This document shows, one piece after another, positions 34,813 through 46,289 of a stretch of DNA of 64,000 nt (its first letter is position 1; every line of letters begins with the position of its first letter). Below the pieces are notes generated by a model. That model searched no databases, was not told the DNA's origin, and was given only the letters and a program-made list of their open reading frames with translations. This stretch comes from Liopterus haemorrhoidalis. Its lineage: Eukaryota; Arthropoda; Insecta; Coleoptera; Dytiscidae. The position numbers and the translations under genes were made by a program. The DNA lies in NCBI GenBank assembly GCA_963971575.1, contig OZ020611.1, positions 143,370,419 through 143,434,418 of the forward strand, in the 5' to 3' direction.

Positions 34813-35358
34813 ATGTTGTAATTATTTGTGTGTTGATTAATATAAACAGTTTTAACAGTAATTTAGTAGTGTGTTAATTGTAAAAACGGTACAATACTTA
34901 CAAAATAATTAATAGTTTATATTTTTTCCAATTTTTATTCCGTAATTTGTGGTTTTATTGATCAAACAAACCAATATTCCGAGAAAAAAAATTGGCGGGC
35001 GGATGGTTGGAATACACTGTGCTAAACAAATAGTTAAAAAGAATATTAAGAAAGTTCGGACACTATTGAGAAGTGACCGGTGGCGGCGCTGTGATCCAAG
35101 GCAATATGGCTGTTGTTTCTAGTACACAGCTGTCAATATGCTTTGTCCTGTCTTAAATGACAGCTAAAAACACTACAATATATTCGGCTTTTATACTTTT
35201 TCACAACTTCTGTCGACATTCTAAAAAAAATTCAACACTAAAACATACGTAATTAGTTCAAGCAGTACTAGAGTGTCTAGTACGATATTTGATCACCAGA
35301 CAGCGTAATAGAGCATATCAGTTCTCAATAAAATTTAAAAATTTGATTTGCAGGCACT
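34813..35358. other. intergenic, no gene seen
   Basis: No recognisable feature; AT-rich with a GC-richer patch near 35080. Confidence 0.4.
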
Positions 35359-35366
35359 GTTTATTT

Positions 35367-36387
35367 CAGGGCTTCGAACCGGAACTGAACCGAAAACCGA
35401 AAACCGAAAAAAACCATTATTTTTGTCTGAGCGAAAACCGGAACTGAACCGAAAAAAAAATATCGGTTTATTTCGGTTCAGATAATGTTTATGTGAGTGA
35501 ATATAAAATACATTTTGTTTAAGATTATTTTTTAAACTGATGAGCAGAAAAAAAAATCTATTTTTTACTTGCCCGACCTTAATACATAAGGGGCAAGTAT
35601 TGTAATCGCGAAAATTTTCGATGTCGAGATTTTGACGGATGACCACGTTTCATGGTCCAGGGAATCAAAAAAACCTATTTTCGAAGTGCCGTCCGTATGT
35701 GTGTGTGCCTGTGTGTGTGTCTGTGTGCCTGTGTGTCTGTGTGCCTGTGTGTATACATGATAACTCAAAAACGGTTTAACTTAAAGAGTTCGTTCTGGTA
35801 CTAAAAAAATCTCCTAATAATTGGGAAGAACTCTATTGTTTTTTATTAAAATACGAAACCGGAAACGGAAGTTATTAAACTTTAAAATTTAAAAAAAAAT
35901 CGTAACTAGTAAACCAAGCCTTGGACAAAAAATTGTATAGGACATAATTTGATGTATTTTTGAAGATTTACCTAAATATTTAAAAAAAAAAAAAAAATTA
36001 TGTTTTTTTTATTATTTTTTTTTTATGGGAGGGCCAGTCTAGCGGAGGTCTCCCTTCGCCACTGGTTTTAACTGATAGGTAAAAACATGCGCTTCTATTA
36101 TTTCGGAAGGGGGGGGGGGGTGAACGCGAAGAATCCCTCCCTGGCAGCGGCGTTGGTATGATGGAATGGAAATAAGGAATAAAATGTTCTACTAAATTAT
36201 AATAGAAAATAAATTTCTAATACATACAAGCATTTACAAATTTATCACTCGGAACTGAACCGAAGACCGAAAACCAAAAAAAACCGTTATTTTTGCCGGA
36301 ACGAAAACCGGAACCGAACCGATATATATTTTTTTAATTGAACCGGAACGAAAACCGAAACGAAAAAAATAACGGTTCGAAGCCCTG
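35367..36387. mobile_element. MITE, CAGGGCTTCGAACCGG ends, with insertion
   Basis: Ends CAGGGCTTCGAACCGGAAC and CGGTTCGAAGCCCTG; exact 8-bp duplication GTTTATTT at 35359-35366 and 36388-36395. Both arms are filled with ACCGAAAACCG repeats. The uninterrupted relative at 47565-48006 is 442 bp, so this copy carries an insertion of about 0.5 kb (about 35555-36063). Non-coding. Confidence 0.92.
35555..36063 (+). repeat. TTGCCCGACCTTAAT repeat, plus copy
   Basis: This piece runs from ACTTGCCCGACCTTAATACA through a GTGTGTGTCTGTGTGCCT-rich tract (35696-35755) to TCTCCCTTCGCCACTGG. The whole reappears in reverse complement at 53480-54175, and a diverged relative is at 42220-42750. It is non-coding, and the CAGTGGCGAAGGGA end is shared. 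I cannot assign a class. Confidence 0.7.
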
Positions 36388-36395
36388 GTTTATTT

Positions 36396-37694
36396 TACCA
36401 AAGTAGATACAAGACTATGTTATTATTATTTTAAGACTATTATGAAGATTATTATTACTGTTTCCATAAATATTAATATTATTTCAGAATATTTTTAGAT
36501 TTAATATTCCTTTGCATGTTACTTGCAAACCGATTGATGGCGGTCTGGATCAAAGAAAAATGTTCATAGTGTGGACGTGCTAACTGTGTCAAGCGGCTTA
36601 CAAATACAACTTGGGCTTACAAAACGTGTTTCACAAGCTATGCTGAATAGGCTTGATTACAGACTGATACGGTCTACCCTGAGCTGACAGTTTGGATGAT
36701 CTTGCCAACTCACTAGCAGTGCATTATATAAACAAATAATGGATAACATAATAATAATAATAATATAAAAAATATATTTTCCACGACTATATAGATATAC
36801 GTTCATTACAGGCTTGTCTATTATTAGTAAATGTAGCACGTTCCCCACTCCTTTTTATTACACACCGCTGACCTGTTACGTAATGAGCTCATTACGTAAC
36901 AGGTTCGAGCAGCAATGGCCGGCCGTTGTTAGGCAACGTAAGAAATAAGTTACAAAAGCATATGTCAAATTATTGTTAGTTTGTAAAGGAAACCGGCAGA
37001 TTACAATTGAATAATATAGTTAAAGTTTTCGAATTTTACAAATATATTTTTTGATAGAATTGGTCTTCGTTAGTTAGATAATTAGTTGACGCAAGTGTTG
37101 TCCTTTTAACTGAATTTATATTCCGTATGACACGTAGATACATTACCGTTGCTAGGCAACGTAATAAATAGGTTGAAAGCAACTGTCAAATTATTGTTAG
37201 TTTTTAAAGGGAACTGAATAAAAATTAAATAAGTAATAAAGTTATAGTCGTGGAAAAAGTATAGTATGACACTTGCATGGAATAGTAATTTCATGCTCGT
37301 TGCATAATATACTATTACCCACAGTAGCGGCTGGTGAGTAAAATATTTGGGAGGACACTTTTTTCCCATATATATCTATTAAAATATAGTTATACGAGAA
37401 AAAAGTAAATAAATAAAAAATACCTGAAAATATGTTCTGCAACTAGAAAAACTGACAAATCTGGCACTTTTATTAAGATTTATGGTCAATATTATTATTA
37501 TCATTTTTGTAGTTATTACTTCTATTATTATTATTATTATTATTATTAAAATTGCAATATTATTAAGACAACGCTTTGTAGTCAGAAACATAAAATATTT
37601 GGTTATTAATTAAGCAGATACCTACACATATTCACATGTATTTAAATATTAGATTTAACCTTTTCGTTATGTTCTTTAATTGAACGTTTATACG
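36396..37694. other. intergenic with palindrome and direct repeats
   Basis: No gene seen. A perfect 34-bp palindrome lies at 36871-36904. Direct repeats of about 68 bp (GGCAACGTAAGAAATA and AACTGTCAAATTATTGTTAG type) are at 36923-36990 and 37145-37210. An (ATT)n microsatellite is at 37518-37548. Confidence 0.6.
36871..36904. repeat. perfect 34-bp palindrome
   Basis: ACCTGTTACGTAATGAG is followed immediately by its exact reverse complement, centred on GAGCTC. There is no spacer. Confidence 0.97.
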
Positions 37695-40600
37695 CAACTA
37701 GCTGAGTACCCGTGCTTCGCTACGGTATATTGACGATTTACCATCATCGTGCAATTATTATAAGTCATGGTTCTCTATAGATCACATTGCTGACTCTCTC
37801 GTCAGCTGTAGATTCACCCCGTTAGAGGCTCATTAGTGTAATAGTCTGTTTGTTTCTAAACATGTGCATGGGTAACTTTTATAAGCAAAAACCTAGTCGA
37901 TATTCGATATCCCATCTGTCCTAAGAGATGTTGAAGTATCCGTGATAAAACATTTTACTCCTTTTCACCCCATAGGGGTCGAAAAATCCTTTTTTAGTAG
38001 GTTCTTACGTCATATCGAGAAATTTGCTCTTGGAATTTCTTATTTCTAATAAAAAATTCTAATTTACCCTTTAGGAATGAAATTTAAAATACTATCAGAA
38101 CACTATCGAAAGATTTTAAAAAGTCACCTATATGCCAGAAAGAAATGTTCTAACTCAAGAAGCACAGGAGATATAAGGGGTTCGATGCTTACGTTATGAA
38201 AGGAATATTTCCCGGAATTACATGTATCTAATCAAAAATATACCTATTTACCCTTTTATAGATAAAAACAAAAACGTTTAAAAGACTTTCTAAAGATTAG
38301 AAAAAAAAAAATTATAGGCCAAAAAGGAATGTTATAACTCTACAAACAAAGAAGTTACGAAACATTATATAACTCGCCCTGATTTAATGTAGATTCGCCA
38401 CGTTAAGTGTTGATTGCAGCAAAATCCTAAATTACATTTTTATACATGCGTACGGGTAACCATAGTAAGTAATAAGAAAGTCGTTATTTCATCAAGAGAT
38501 ATTAAGAAATCCGTTTTTACCCCCTAGGGGTCGAATTTCGGGAAATCTCTTCTTAGTGGTTCCCTACGTCATGGAAGAAATATAGTCCCCGAATTTCAAT
38601 TGTCTACTAAAAAATACAACACAGAGAGAAGATACAAAGGGTTCTATAATTCACCCCGAATCTAGAATCGCCCCTTTAGGTTGATGATTAGAGCAAAATC
38701 CTGAATTTAATTTTTAAACATATATACGGATAACATTGTAGACAAAATCTTAATCAATATATCATTGGACCTAAGAGATAATGAAGAATCCGAGGAAAAA
38801 CATTTTATCACTTTTCATCCCGTAGGGGTCGAATTTCGAAAAATTCCATATAAGTGGATGCTTGCGACATGGATGGAATATGTTTCCTGAATTTCATATC
38901 TCTATGTCAAGGGACGTTCTTTCGAATAAAAAATATCAATTTACCCCTTTAGGGATGAAATTAAAAAAAAATTCGAAATGCTTTCTAAATATTTTATGGT
39001 AAATAGAAAATTATGTACCAAAATGAAATGTTATAACTCAGGAAATACAAAGGTTTCTATAATTCACCCCAAATGTAGATTCACGGCTTTAGGGGTTGAT
39101 AAGGGCAAAATCCTGAATTACTGTTTTAAAAATTTATATGGGTAACCTTTATAATCAAAAACCAAGTTAATATCTCATTGATCCTAAGGTATATTGAGGA
39201 ATCCTTCAAAGCACATTTTACCCCTTAGGACTCGAATTTCGAAAAATCTCTTCTTAGTGGGTGCTTACATCACGGAAGGAATATACCCGAATTTCATGTC
39301 TCTATATCCAAGGGAAGTTCTGTCGAATAAAAATACCAATTTACCCCTTTAGAGGTGAAATTTTAAAAAACTGTCAAAACTGTTTCGAGATATTTGAAAA
39401 AGACACCGGTGTGCCAAAAAGGAATGTTATAACTCAATAAACACAGGAAACACGACGGGTTTTATAATTCACCCCAATTATAGATTTACCCCTTTAGGGG
39501 TTGATTAGGAAAGAATCCAAAAATAAGTTTTTCGGCATTTGTATGGGTAATCTTCATAAGCAAAAGCCAAGTCGATATCTTATTGGTCCTAAGAGATATT
39601 AAGGATACCTTGATATCACATTTCACCCAGTTTCACTCCTTAGGGGTTGAATTTCGAAAAATCCCGTCTTAGTGGGTACTTACGTCATACAGGGAATATA
39701 CTTTACAAATATCATGTATCTTATCCAGAGGACGTTCTATCGAGTAAAAAATACCCATTTATCCCTTTAGGGGTGACATTTTTAAAAACTGTCAAAACTA
39801 TTTCGAGATATTTTAAAAAGACACCGATATGCCAAAAAGGAATGTTATAACTCAATAAACACAGGAAATACGAAGGGTTGTATAATTCACCCCGATTGTA
39901 GATTCACCCCCATTGGGATTGATTTGGACAAAATCCTGAAATAAGTTTTTCGGCATTTGTATGGGTAATCTTTGTAAGCAAAATCCAAGACGATAACTTA
40001 TTGGTCCTAAGAAGTATTGAGGAGTCCTTGAAATCACATTTCACCCTGTTTCACTCCTTAGGGGTTGAATTTCGAAAAATCCCGTCTTAGTGGGTGTTTA
40101 TGTCATGGAAGGAATATACTTTACGAATTTTATTTATATATGTCCAAGGGATGTTCAATCGAATAAAAAATACCCATTTACCCATTTAGGGTGAAATTTT
40201 AAAAACTGTTAAATCAATTTCGAGATATTTTAAAGACACATATATGCCAAAAGGAATTTTATAACTCAACAAACACAGGATATATGACGGGTTGTATAAT
40301 TTACCCTGTTCGGAAATTTACCCCTTTAGGGGTTGATTAGAACAAAATCCTGAAATGAGTTTTTTAATATTTATATGGATAACTTTATAAGCAAAAACCA
40401 AGGCGATATATTATTGGACCTATGAGATATTGAGGAATCCGTGAAAACACATTTTACCCCTTTTCACCCCTTAGGGGTTGAATTTCCAAAAACCATTTCT
40501 TAGGGGGTTGTTAAGTCATAAAAGTGATATACTCCCCGAATTTTATGTTTCTCTGTCTAGACGACATTCTATCGAATAAAAAATACCAATTTACCCCTTT

Positions 40601-41890
40601 AGGGGTGAAATAAAAAAATGATCAAAACACTTTTTAAATATTTTAAAAAGACACCTATATGCCAAAAAGAAATGTTATAACACAACAAACACAGAAGATG
40701 CGAAGGGTTCTATAATTCATCCTGATTGAATATCTACGATTCATCCCTTTAGGGTTGATTAGGACAAAATCCTGAAATAAGTTTTTTGGTATTTGTGTGG
40801 GTAATCCTAGTAAGCAAAATATAAGTCGATATTCCATCGGCCCTAAGAGATATTAAGGAATCCGTGAAATCACATTTTACCCCTTTTCACCCCTTAGGAG
40901 TTGAATTTCGAAAAATCCCGTCTTAGTTTATGCTCACCTCATGGAGGGAATTTACTTTGCGGATGTTATGTATCTATGTCCAAGGGATGTTCTATCAAAT
41001 AAAAAATATCCTTTTACCCCTTTAGGGGTGAAATTTTGGAAAACTGTCAAAATTATATCGAGATATTTTAAAAAGACATCTATATGCCAAATAGGAATTT
41101 TATAACTCAACAAACACAGAAAATACGTCGGGCTCTATAATTCTCCCTGATTGTAGATTCACCCCTTTAGGGGTTGATTAGTACAAAATCCTCAAAAATA
41201 AGTTTTTCAACATTTATGTGGGTAGTCTTTGTAAGCAAAAGCAAGGCGATATATTATTGACCTAAAAGATATTGAGGAATCCGTTAAAACACATTTCACC
41301 CCTTTTCACCCCTGAGAGGTCGGATTTCGACAAATCATTTCTTAGGGGGTTCTTAAGTCATAAAAGGGATATACTCCCCGAATTTTATGTTTCTTTGTCT
41401 AGATGACATTCTATCGAATAAAAAATACCAATTTACCCCTTTAGGGGTGAAATTTAAAAAAACGGTCAAAACACTTTCTAAATATTTTAATAAGACACCT
41501 GTAAGCCAAAAATAAATGTTATAACACAATAAACCCAGAAGATGCGAAGGGTTCTATAATTCACCCTTATTGTAGATTCACCCCTTTAGGGGTCGATTAG
41601 GACAAAATCCTGAAATAAGTTTTTTAATATTTACATGGGTAATCTTTGTAAGCAAAAACCAAGTCGATATCTTATTAGACCTAAAAGATATTAAGGAAAC
41701 CGTGAAGCCACATTTTACCCCTTTTAACCCCCTTTTCACCCACTTAGAGGATGAGTTTCGAAAAATCCGTTCTTAGTGGGTGCTTACGTCATGGAGGGAA
41801 TATACTCGCCGAATTTCATGATTGTAGGTTCAGTGGTTTGGGCTGGGCGTTGATTATGAGTAGGTAGCTTAGTTACGATTTTATATATAT
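37695..41890 (+). repeat. element built of about ten 415-bp tandem units
   Basis: The element starts with AACTAGCTGAGTACCCGTGC and TTCGCTACGG and ends TTTTATATATATAGATA, start and end motifs that recur in insect genomes. Between them, diverged units repeat at about 415 bp: markers such as AATGTTATAACTCAA occur near 39022, 39421, 39839, 40252, 40669, 41093 and 41513. Each unit has CCCCTTAGGGGTTGAATTTC, CATTTACCCCTTTAGGGGTG and ATCCTGAAATAAG. The first units are less complete. No open frame is kept between units. It may be a non-autonomous rolling-circle or other non-coding element; I could not decide. Confidence 0.8.
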
Positions 41891-42219
41891 AGATATCAAG
41901 TTGAAATCGTATATTTACCGATCCCAGCATGGCAAATTTAACCGATAATGCATATGTTTATGAGACACATTATGTTTAAGAACTTTATCTTTGAAATGTT
42001 TAATATCTTTAACACTATTTACTGTCTTTATTTCATATGCGTCTGATGAGCAAATCAAACACAGGAAAAAAAAAACATTTTATTTATCACATCCACACAA
42101 CCAACTTGTTTTTAAATATTGTTTTTCACTAAACTTTCTATTAAATGTTCTATTTCCATTTTTATCCTGTTGGGACATATTCTATTTTGGCCGATGAGGA
42201 CCCATATTTTTACCGACCG

Positions 42220-42750
42220 CCAACATATATAAGGGAGGTATTGTGATCTTACCGATTTCGAGATTTCGATGGATCTCCACGAATTGAGGTCCCTACATAA
42301 CGTTTTGACTATTTTTAGCATGATGTCTGTCGGTCTGTCTGTCCGTCCGTCTGTCCATCTGTCCGTCCGTCCGCCTGTCTGTCTGTGTACACGTGTAGAG
42401 CAAATTCGTATAAAAGGATTTTTATGAAACTTCATATTTAAGCTTCTGCCATCAATGGCACGAGTTGATCAACTTTTGGTAAAAATCGGTTGACTAAAAA
42501 TGGGAGTTTACTCGTGTCGATTTTAAGATTTTTGCGAATATTTAGCAACAGAAAAATATTTCGAAAAAATTTATTTAGCAAAAGTTGCTATAAATGCAAT
42601 AACTAATAACTTTTATTCGAGATGTTTTTTGATGAAAAGAAAAATTTCGAAAAATTTGTCGTAAATTTTTGTAAAATTTTTTCAGTCTCAAATTTTCATA
42701 CTTATATGTAACGTTTCCCTGGTCATGAAAAATAATATCTCTGTTAGATA
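42220..42750 (+). repeat. TTGCCCGACC repeat family, diverged plus copy
   Basis: The layout is that of 53480-54175 reversed: TCGAGATTTCGATGGATCTC, then a CTGTCCGTCCGTC tract (42325-42385), ATCGGTTGACTAAAAATGGG, ACTCGTGTCGATTTTAAGA, and GTAACGTTTCCCTGGTCATG. Non-coding. Confidence 0.7.
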
Positions 42751-42874
42751 ATATTAGGCCAAGTTATTTCTACTCTGCTGCTAGAATATATTTTATACAA
42801 GTACTTTATAATGGCGGTCGGTCCTGTGGTGGCCACAGCTGATTTTTTATTAATAATTTTGTTTCATAGTTAAA

Positions 42875-42923
42875 CACGTTAGTTTTATTAAAATATACAG
42901 TATATTTTAATAAAACTAACGTG
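42875..42923. repeat. hairpin, 23-bp perfect arms, 3-nt loop
   Basis: CACGTTAGTTTTATTAAAAT-ATA (42875-42897), CAG, then the exact reverse complement (42901-42923). AT-rich stem with GTTAG/CTAAC clamps near the base. No element ends were identified around it. Confidence 0.95.
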
Positions 42924-43114
42924 CTTCATTCGATTCATTTTCACGTTTAAGTACTTGTCACAAATCACAACGACCGAACTAAGCTACGGGACACCGGCCG
43001 TAATTCACTAATACATACAACACTAACCTTCGCCGCTGTTGCCGTTCCTAGTAAATTTTTGCTTCATATGTAGATAAGAACATTAGATATTGCATGTGGC
43101 AACGCTGTATCTTG

Positions 43115-43159
43115 GGACACTCCGTGGAGTGTCCAACAACGCTCGGAAGAGCGTTGTTG
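43115..43159. repeat. two adjacent hairpins
   Basis: First stem GGACACTCC/GGAGTGTCC with a GT loop (43115-43134). Second stem CAACAACGCTC/GAGCGTTGTTG with a GGAA loop (43134-43159). They share a base at 43134. The stems are far more GC-rich than the surroundings. They lie just before the repeat piece at 43177. Confidence 0.9.
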
Positions 43160-43176
43160 TCTTGATTTAAATTTTT

Positions 43177-43358
43177 TAAATCTAACATTTATATGAAAAA
43201 TCTTTGAATAAGAAATAATAAAAATAAAAATATGCAGATATATCTAGCTACTTTAATGCAATTTTAAAGAAGTATAAATAAAGTATTAAATTTAGCTTTT
43301 TTACTAAAAATTTTTAGGAGGTCACTGTCCCAGCGCCTCCCTGTCTCAGCCGCCACTG
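43177..43358 (+). repeat. interspersed repeat piece (second copy at 2734)
   Basis: Matches 2734-2899, ending in CTGTCTCAGCCGCCACTG. Has a few extra AT-rich bases relative to that copy. Confidence 0.6.
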
Positions 43359-43479
43359 ATTACCCACCGGATAAAAAATACTAAAAACAAACTCTAGTAT
43401 ACATCTGTTTAAGTTCATCAAAATATACTTTTTCCATGACTACACTCATTTGTTACGTTTAATTTTATAAATTGTATTG

Positions 43480-43570
43480 TGCTTTATTTGACTGCTAACC
43501 ATGGGGGCTCGGGTTTGCATCCTGGTGATGGCATGGATGTTTGTTTTTGTCATAAAATTACTAATGTATC
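43480..43570 (+). ncRNA. possible tRNA-derived SINE fragment
   Basis: CTCGGGTTTGCATCCTGGTG resembles a decayed tRNA B box with flanks (GGGTTCGAATCCCGGTG). It is followed by GGCATGGATGTTTGTTTTTG, similar to the region after the tRNA part of insect SINEs. Only the 3' part of the tRNA-like head is visible. Confidence 0.35.
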
Positions 43571-44492
43571 CAAAATGAAAATAATAGATATACTGGTTAA
43601 TGGCCATCAGTAGCTAAGACCAAAAATGAAATAAAAAAAACACCTTAACTGTAAAGTATCAGATATAAAATACAATTTACGATTATTTACACCATGACAT
43701 CTTATTAATTCTCACTGATATACTGCAACATAATTAGAGATGCCAAATTTAAATAATGGTAATTTGAAAATGGTCAATTAAAATAGTCTATTTAACATTT
43801 ATTTAACATGGTGGTATATGGATCTAGCAGGTTGGGATACCTCCAAGACGTTAGATGACGTCATGCGGGCCACGAGATTAGACTGATCTATTTAAACATG
43901 GAGAAAACGGGCGTGCATTCGGAACTATTTCTTGGGGGGGGGGCGAAGAACTTAGTGGGCTCGTATGTATATATACTGACATAATGCAAAATATTGGGGG
44001 GGCACAATTCTGTGACCCACTCTCCCGGTTGGGGGCATTTGGGAAGGGGTACGTCAAGATTCAGTATTTTGCAAATGTCAAAAAGATTACAATAAAATGT
44101 TGGAGATCACTGATATAGATAGCATCGTTTCAGTAAGATTGTTAATTTCAAAATGTTGCATAACATGTTACAATGATTCTAAACGAAATCAATATCACAT
44201 TGTTTTTACTATCATACTTAGAAACGACATAACCAGAAATTCTGCTAATGTTTTCAAATAAAATATCATGTTATTAAACAATGCAAAATATACATTGCGC
44301 AATATTTTGTTATTTGTTGTTGTGATCGAATTTTCTGTTCGGTTTATCAGTGACAGATAATACATTTTTCGTTTTATGTGTAAGATGTCAAGATTTTAAA
44401 AATGTCGAACCTCCACGAAGGAAAAAAAATATTTTCTTATTACTTTTTTCATATAAACATAATAAGATAATATATGTAGTATTAATACCAGG
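43571..44492. other. intergenic, no gene seen
   Basis: No gene. A G-rich patch at 43935-44055 (TTCTTGGGGGGGGGGCGAAG, CTCCCGGTTGGGGGCATTTG) looks like remains of a MITE. Confidence 0.35.
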
Positions 44493-44930
44493 TCCTCCAC
44501 GTGGGTTTCAACCGCCCGTGTGCATATATTCATAAGACTGCCTTCTACTAGCATCATACTTGTGACCATTTTCTTAAAAAGGCAATGCGGGACAAAGCAA
44601 GGAAAAAAGGTCGTCACTTTCCAAATATAAGTAAAGAGCAAAAAAAAGGTCCTCATCTCCTCAAATACAAGTGAAGTGCACAAAAGTTAGAATGCAGGAC
44701 TTTTGCGGGACATGTCTTAAAGCGGGACACCCAATCAAAATGCGGGACTGTCCCGCAAAAATCGGGACGAATGGTCACCCTAATCATACTCAAATGCCGC
44801 CCGTGTGATAACTTATGTAAGACCACCCTCTTAGAAGGATTATATTGAAATAGACCCCCAAATTCCAGCCGTTTGATTAGTCGCCAGTGTGCGGGGTGCA
44901 CTCTGAAGAGTGTGCTGGCCTTGCACACAA
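44493..44930. repeat. repeat with GCCGCCCGTGTG motif, copy 1
   Basis: Contains ACCGCCCGTGTGCATATATT, CATAAGACTGCC and AGACCCCCAAATTCCAGCC. A direct copy at 45530-45735 has the same landmarks (CAGCCGCCCGAGTGCAAATA, CGACCCCAAATTCCG). Copy 1 is interrupted by the MITE at 44561-44782. Confidence 0.6.
44561..44782. mobile_element. MITE, TAGGGTGACCAT family, second member
   Basis: The left end TGTGACCATTTTCTTAAAAA lacks the first few bases seen in the 31230 copy. The right end is GGGACGAATGGTCACCCTA. The exact 8-bp duplication ATCATACT lies at 44553-44560 and 44783-44790. Interior has GCGGGAC units and the palindromic module (GGTCGTCACTTTCC, GGTCCTCATCTCC). Confidence 0.88.
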
Positions 44931-44966
44931 GACCGCAGACCTTGATTTATATAAAATATGAATAAT

Positions 44967-45170
44967 TATAATAATTATTATTATTATTCGGCTAAAACTA
45001 TCCAAATCTTTGGGCAAAGGCCTCCACCATGTCCTCCCATTGTGTCTTGCCTTGAGTGATCATGGGCCAAAGAGGCCATCTTTTCTTTTGTCTTCCTCGT
45101 CTTGGCCACCATAAAATGGATATCTTCGTCCACCAGTTGTCATTTAGGCGTGCTAGGCGTCCTGTCTACC
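44967..45170 (-). mobile_element. non-LTR retrotransposon 3' end
   Basis: Read on the minus strand, the end of a coding region gives KARHNGRTWWRPLPKDLDSF in one frame and TQWEDMVEAFAQRFG in another. The second fits the W..MVEA...R tail seen at the C-terminus of many insect endonuclease/reverse-transcriptase polyproteins. A stop and an AATAATAATAATTATT tail follow. Only the last part of the element is present. Confidence 0.6.
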
Positions 45171-46289
45171 TCCATTCCAACATTCTGCAGCAGTCTGTAA
45201 CATCTCTCCAGTTTTTTTAGACAAGGACCAAGTTTGGTATATCCGTAAGGGAAGGAATTATGCAAGAGTTAAGATGGTTTCCAGTTGACGTAGACGTAGA
45301 ACGTAGAGTAAAACGTAGAACGTAGATTTTGTTGCTTTGGTTTCCAATAAACTTAGAATATCGTGTCAAAACTTTTTAAGTTAACCTCTTTATAAAAGAA
45401 GTTTCTTAAAAAGTGTCGAAAACAAATGCTAGCAATTTTTATTGTTACTTTTATGCTAATTATTCGCCCACAACGTCGTAAACACAGAATATCTAAAGCA
45501 CGATGGTAGTTTAGACCAATTTTGCAACCAGGTACGCAAACATTGGTGTCAGCCGCCCGAGTGCAAATATACATAAGACCGGCTTTTCTAGAATCGAACC
45601 GATGTCGCCCGTGCGTAACTTTTCATAAGATCGCCCTCTATTAGTAGGTTTCAATAGAATCGACCCCAAATTCCGCTCATTTGCTACGTCGCACCTCTGA
45701 AGCGCACGAGCTGTGGCCCTGTACGCCAAAAATTTTCCTCAGTTAGTTTATCTATTATATGTTAAACAATATATATATTCATTATTAAACAATAATCTAA
45801 CCATGGTATTTATTTATTTCCCTTATTTCAATACCCAACAAATGTTGATAGATTCTATCTACATACGGCATAATGAGTATGTTTTGTCATGTTCTATCAT
45901 TCTTTCCTATTAGCCGGACGTAAAAACGTAAACGTGAAATATAAAAATATGAATATTCTTCGTGAACGTTTCTACGTCTACGTCTATTTAACAATGTTAT
46001 GTATAGTGCGTTCAAAGGTGAGTTTGCAGTATAGCTCTTATGGCAAATGGGAGCGGTGTTGCCAAATGTTGTGAAAGTGTCAAATGTGTCAATTATAATA
46101 ATATGAAAAACTCGTATGATTTACTCGACAAAAACAAATGGCCATTTGTAGAATACTGCGTCTTCACAGATCAGCGCGTTTTAGAGCTGGCAACGTCGAC
46201 AAGCAAGAAAAGGATAGCGTCATTGTGTAAACCCATTAGAGAATATGAAAAAGAACTACTCCATATGCCCTGTGCTGCAAACTCACCCT
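45171..46289. other. repeat-rich spacer
   Basis: Copy 2 of the GCCGCCCG repeat lies at 45530-45735. GACGTAGACGTAGAACGTAG (45278) and its inverted relative CGTTTCTACGTCTACGTCTA (45965) may be ends of one element. A possible inverted pair GGTGAGTTTGCAG (46018) and CTGCAAACTCACC (ending 46288) encloses an open frame (46040-46333) of no recognised family. I do not call a gene. Confidence 0.4.

Noticed and set aside
37695..41890. regularly spaced repeats considered as a CRISPR-like array
   Set aside because: Units of 415 bp are wholly repeated with no unique spacers, in a eukaryotic genome.
42303..42385. Arg/Thr-Asp repeat open frame on the minus strand
   Set aside because: Caused by the CTGTCCGTCCGTC microsatellite.
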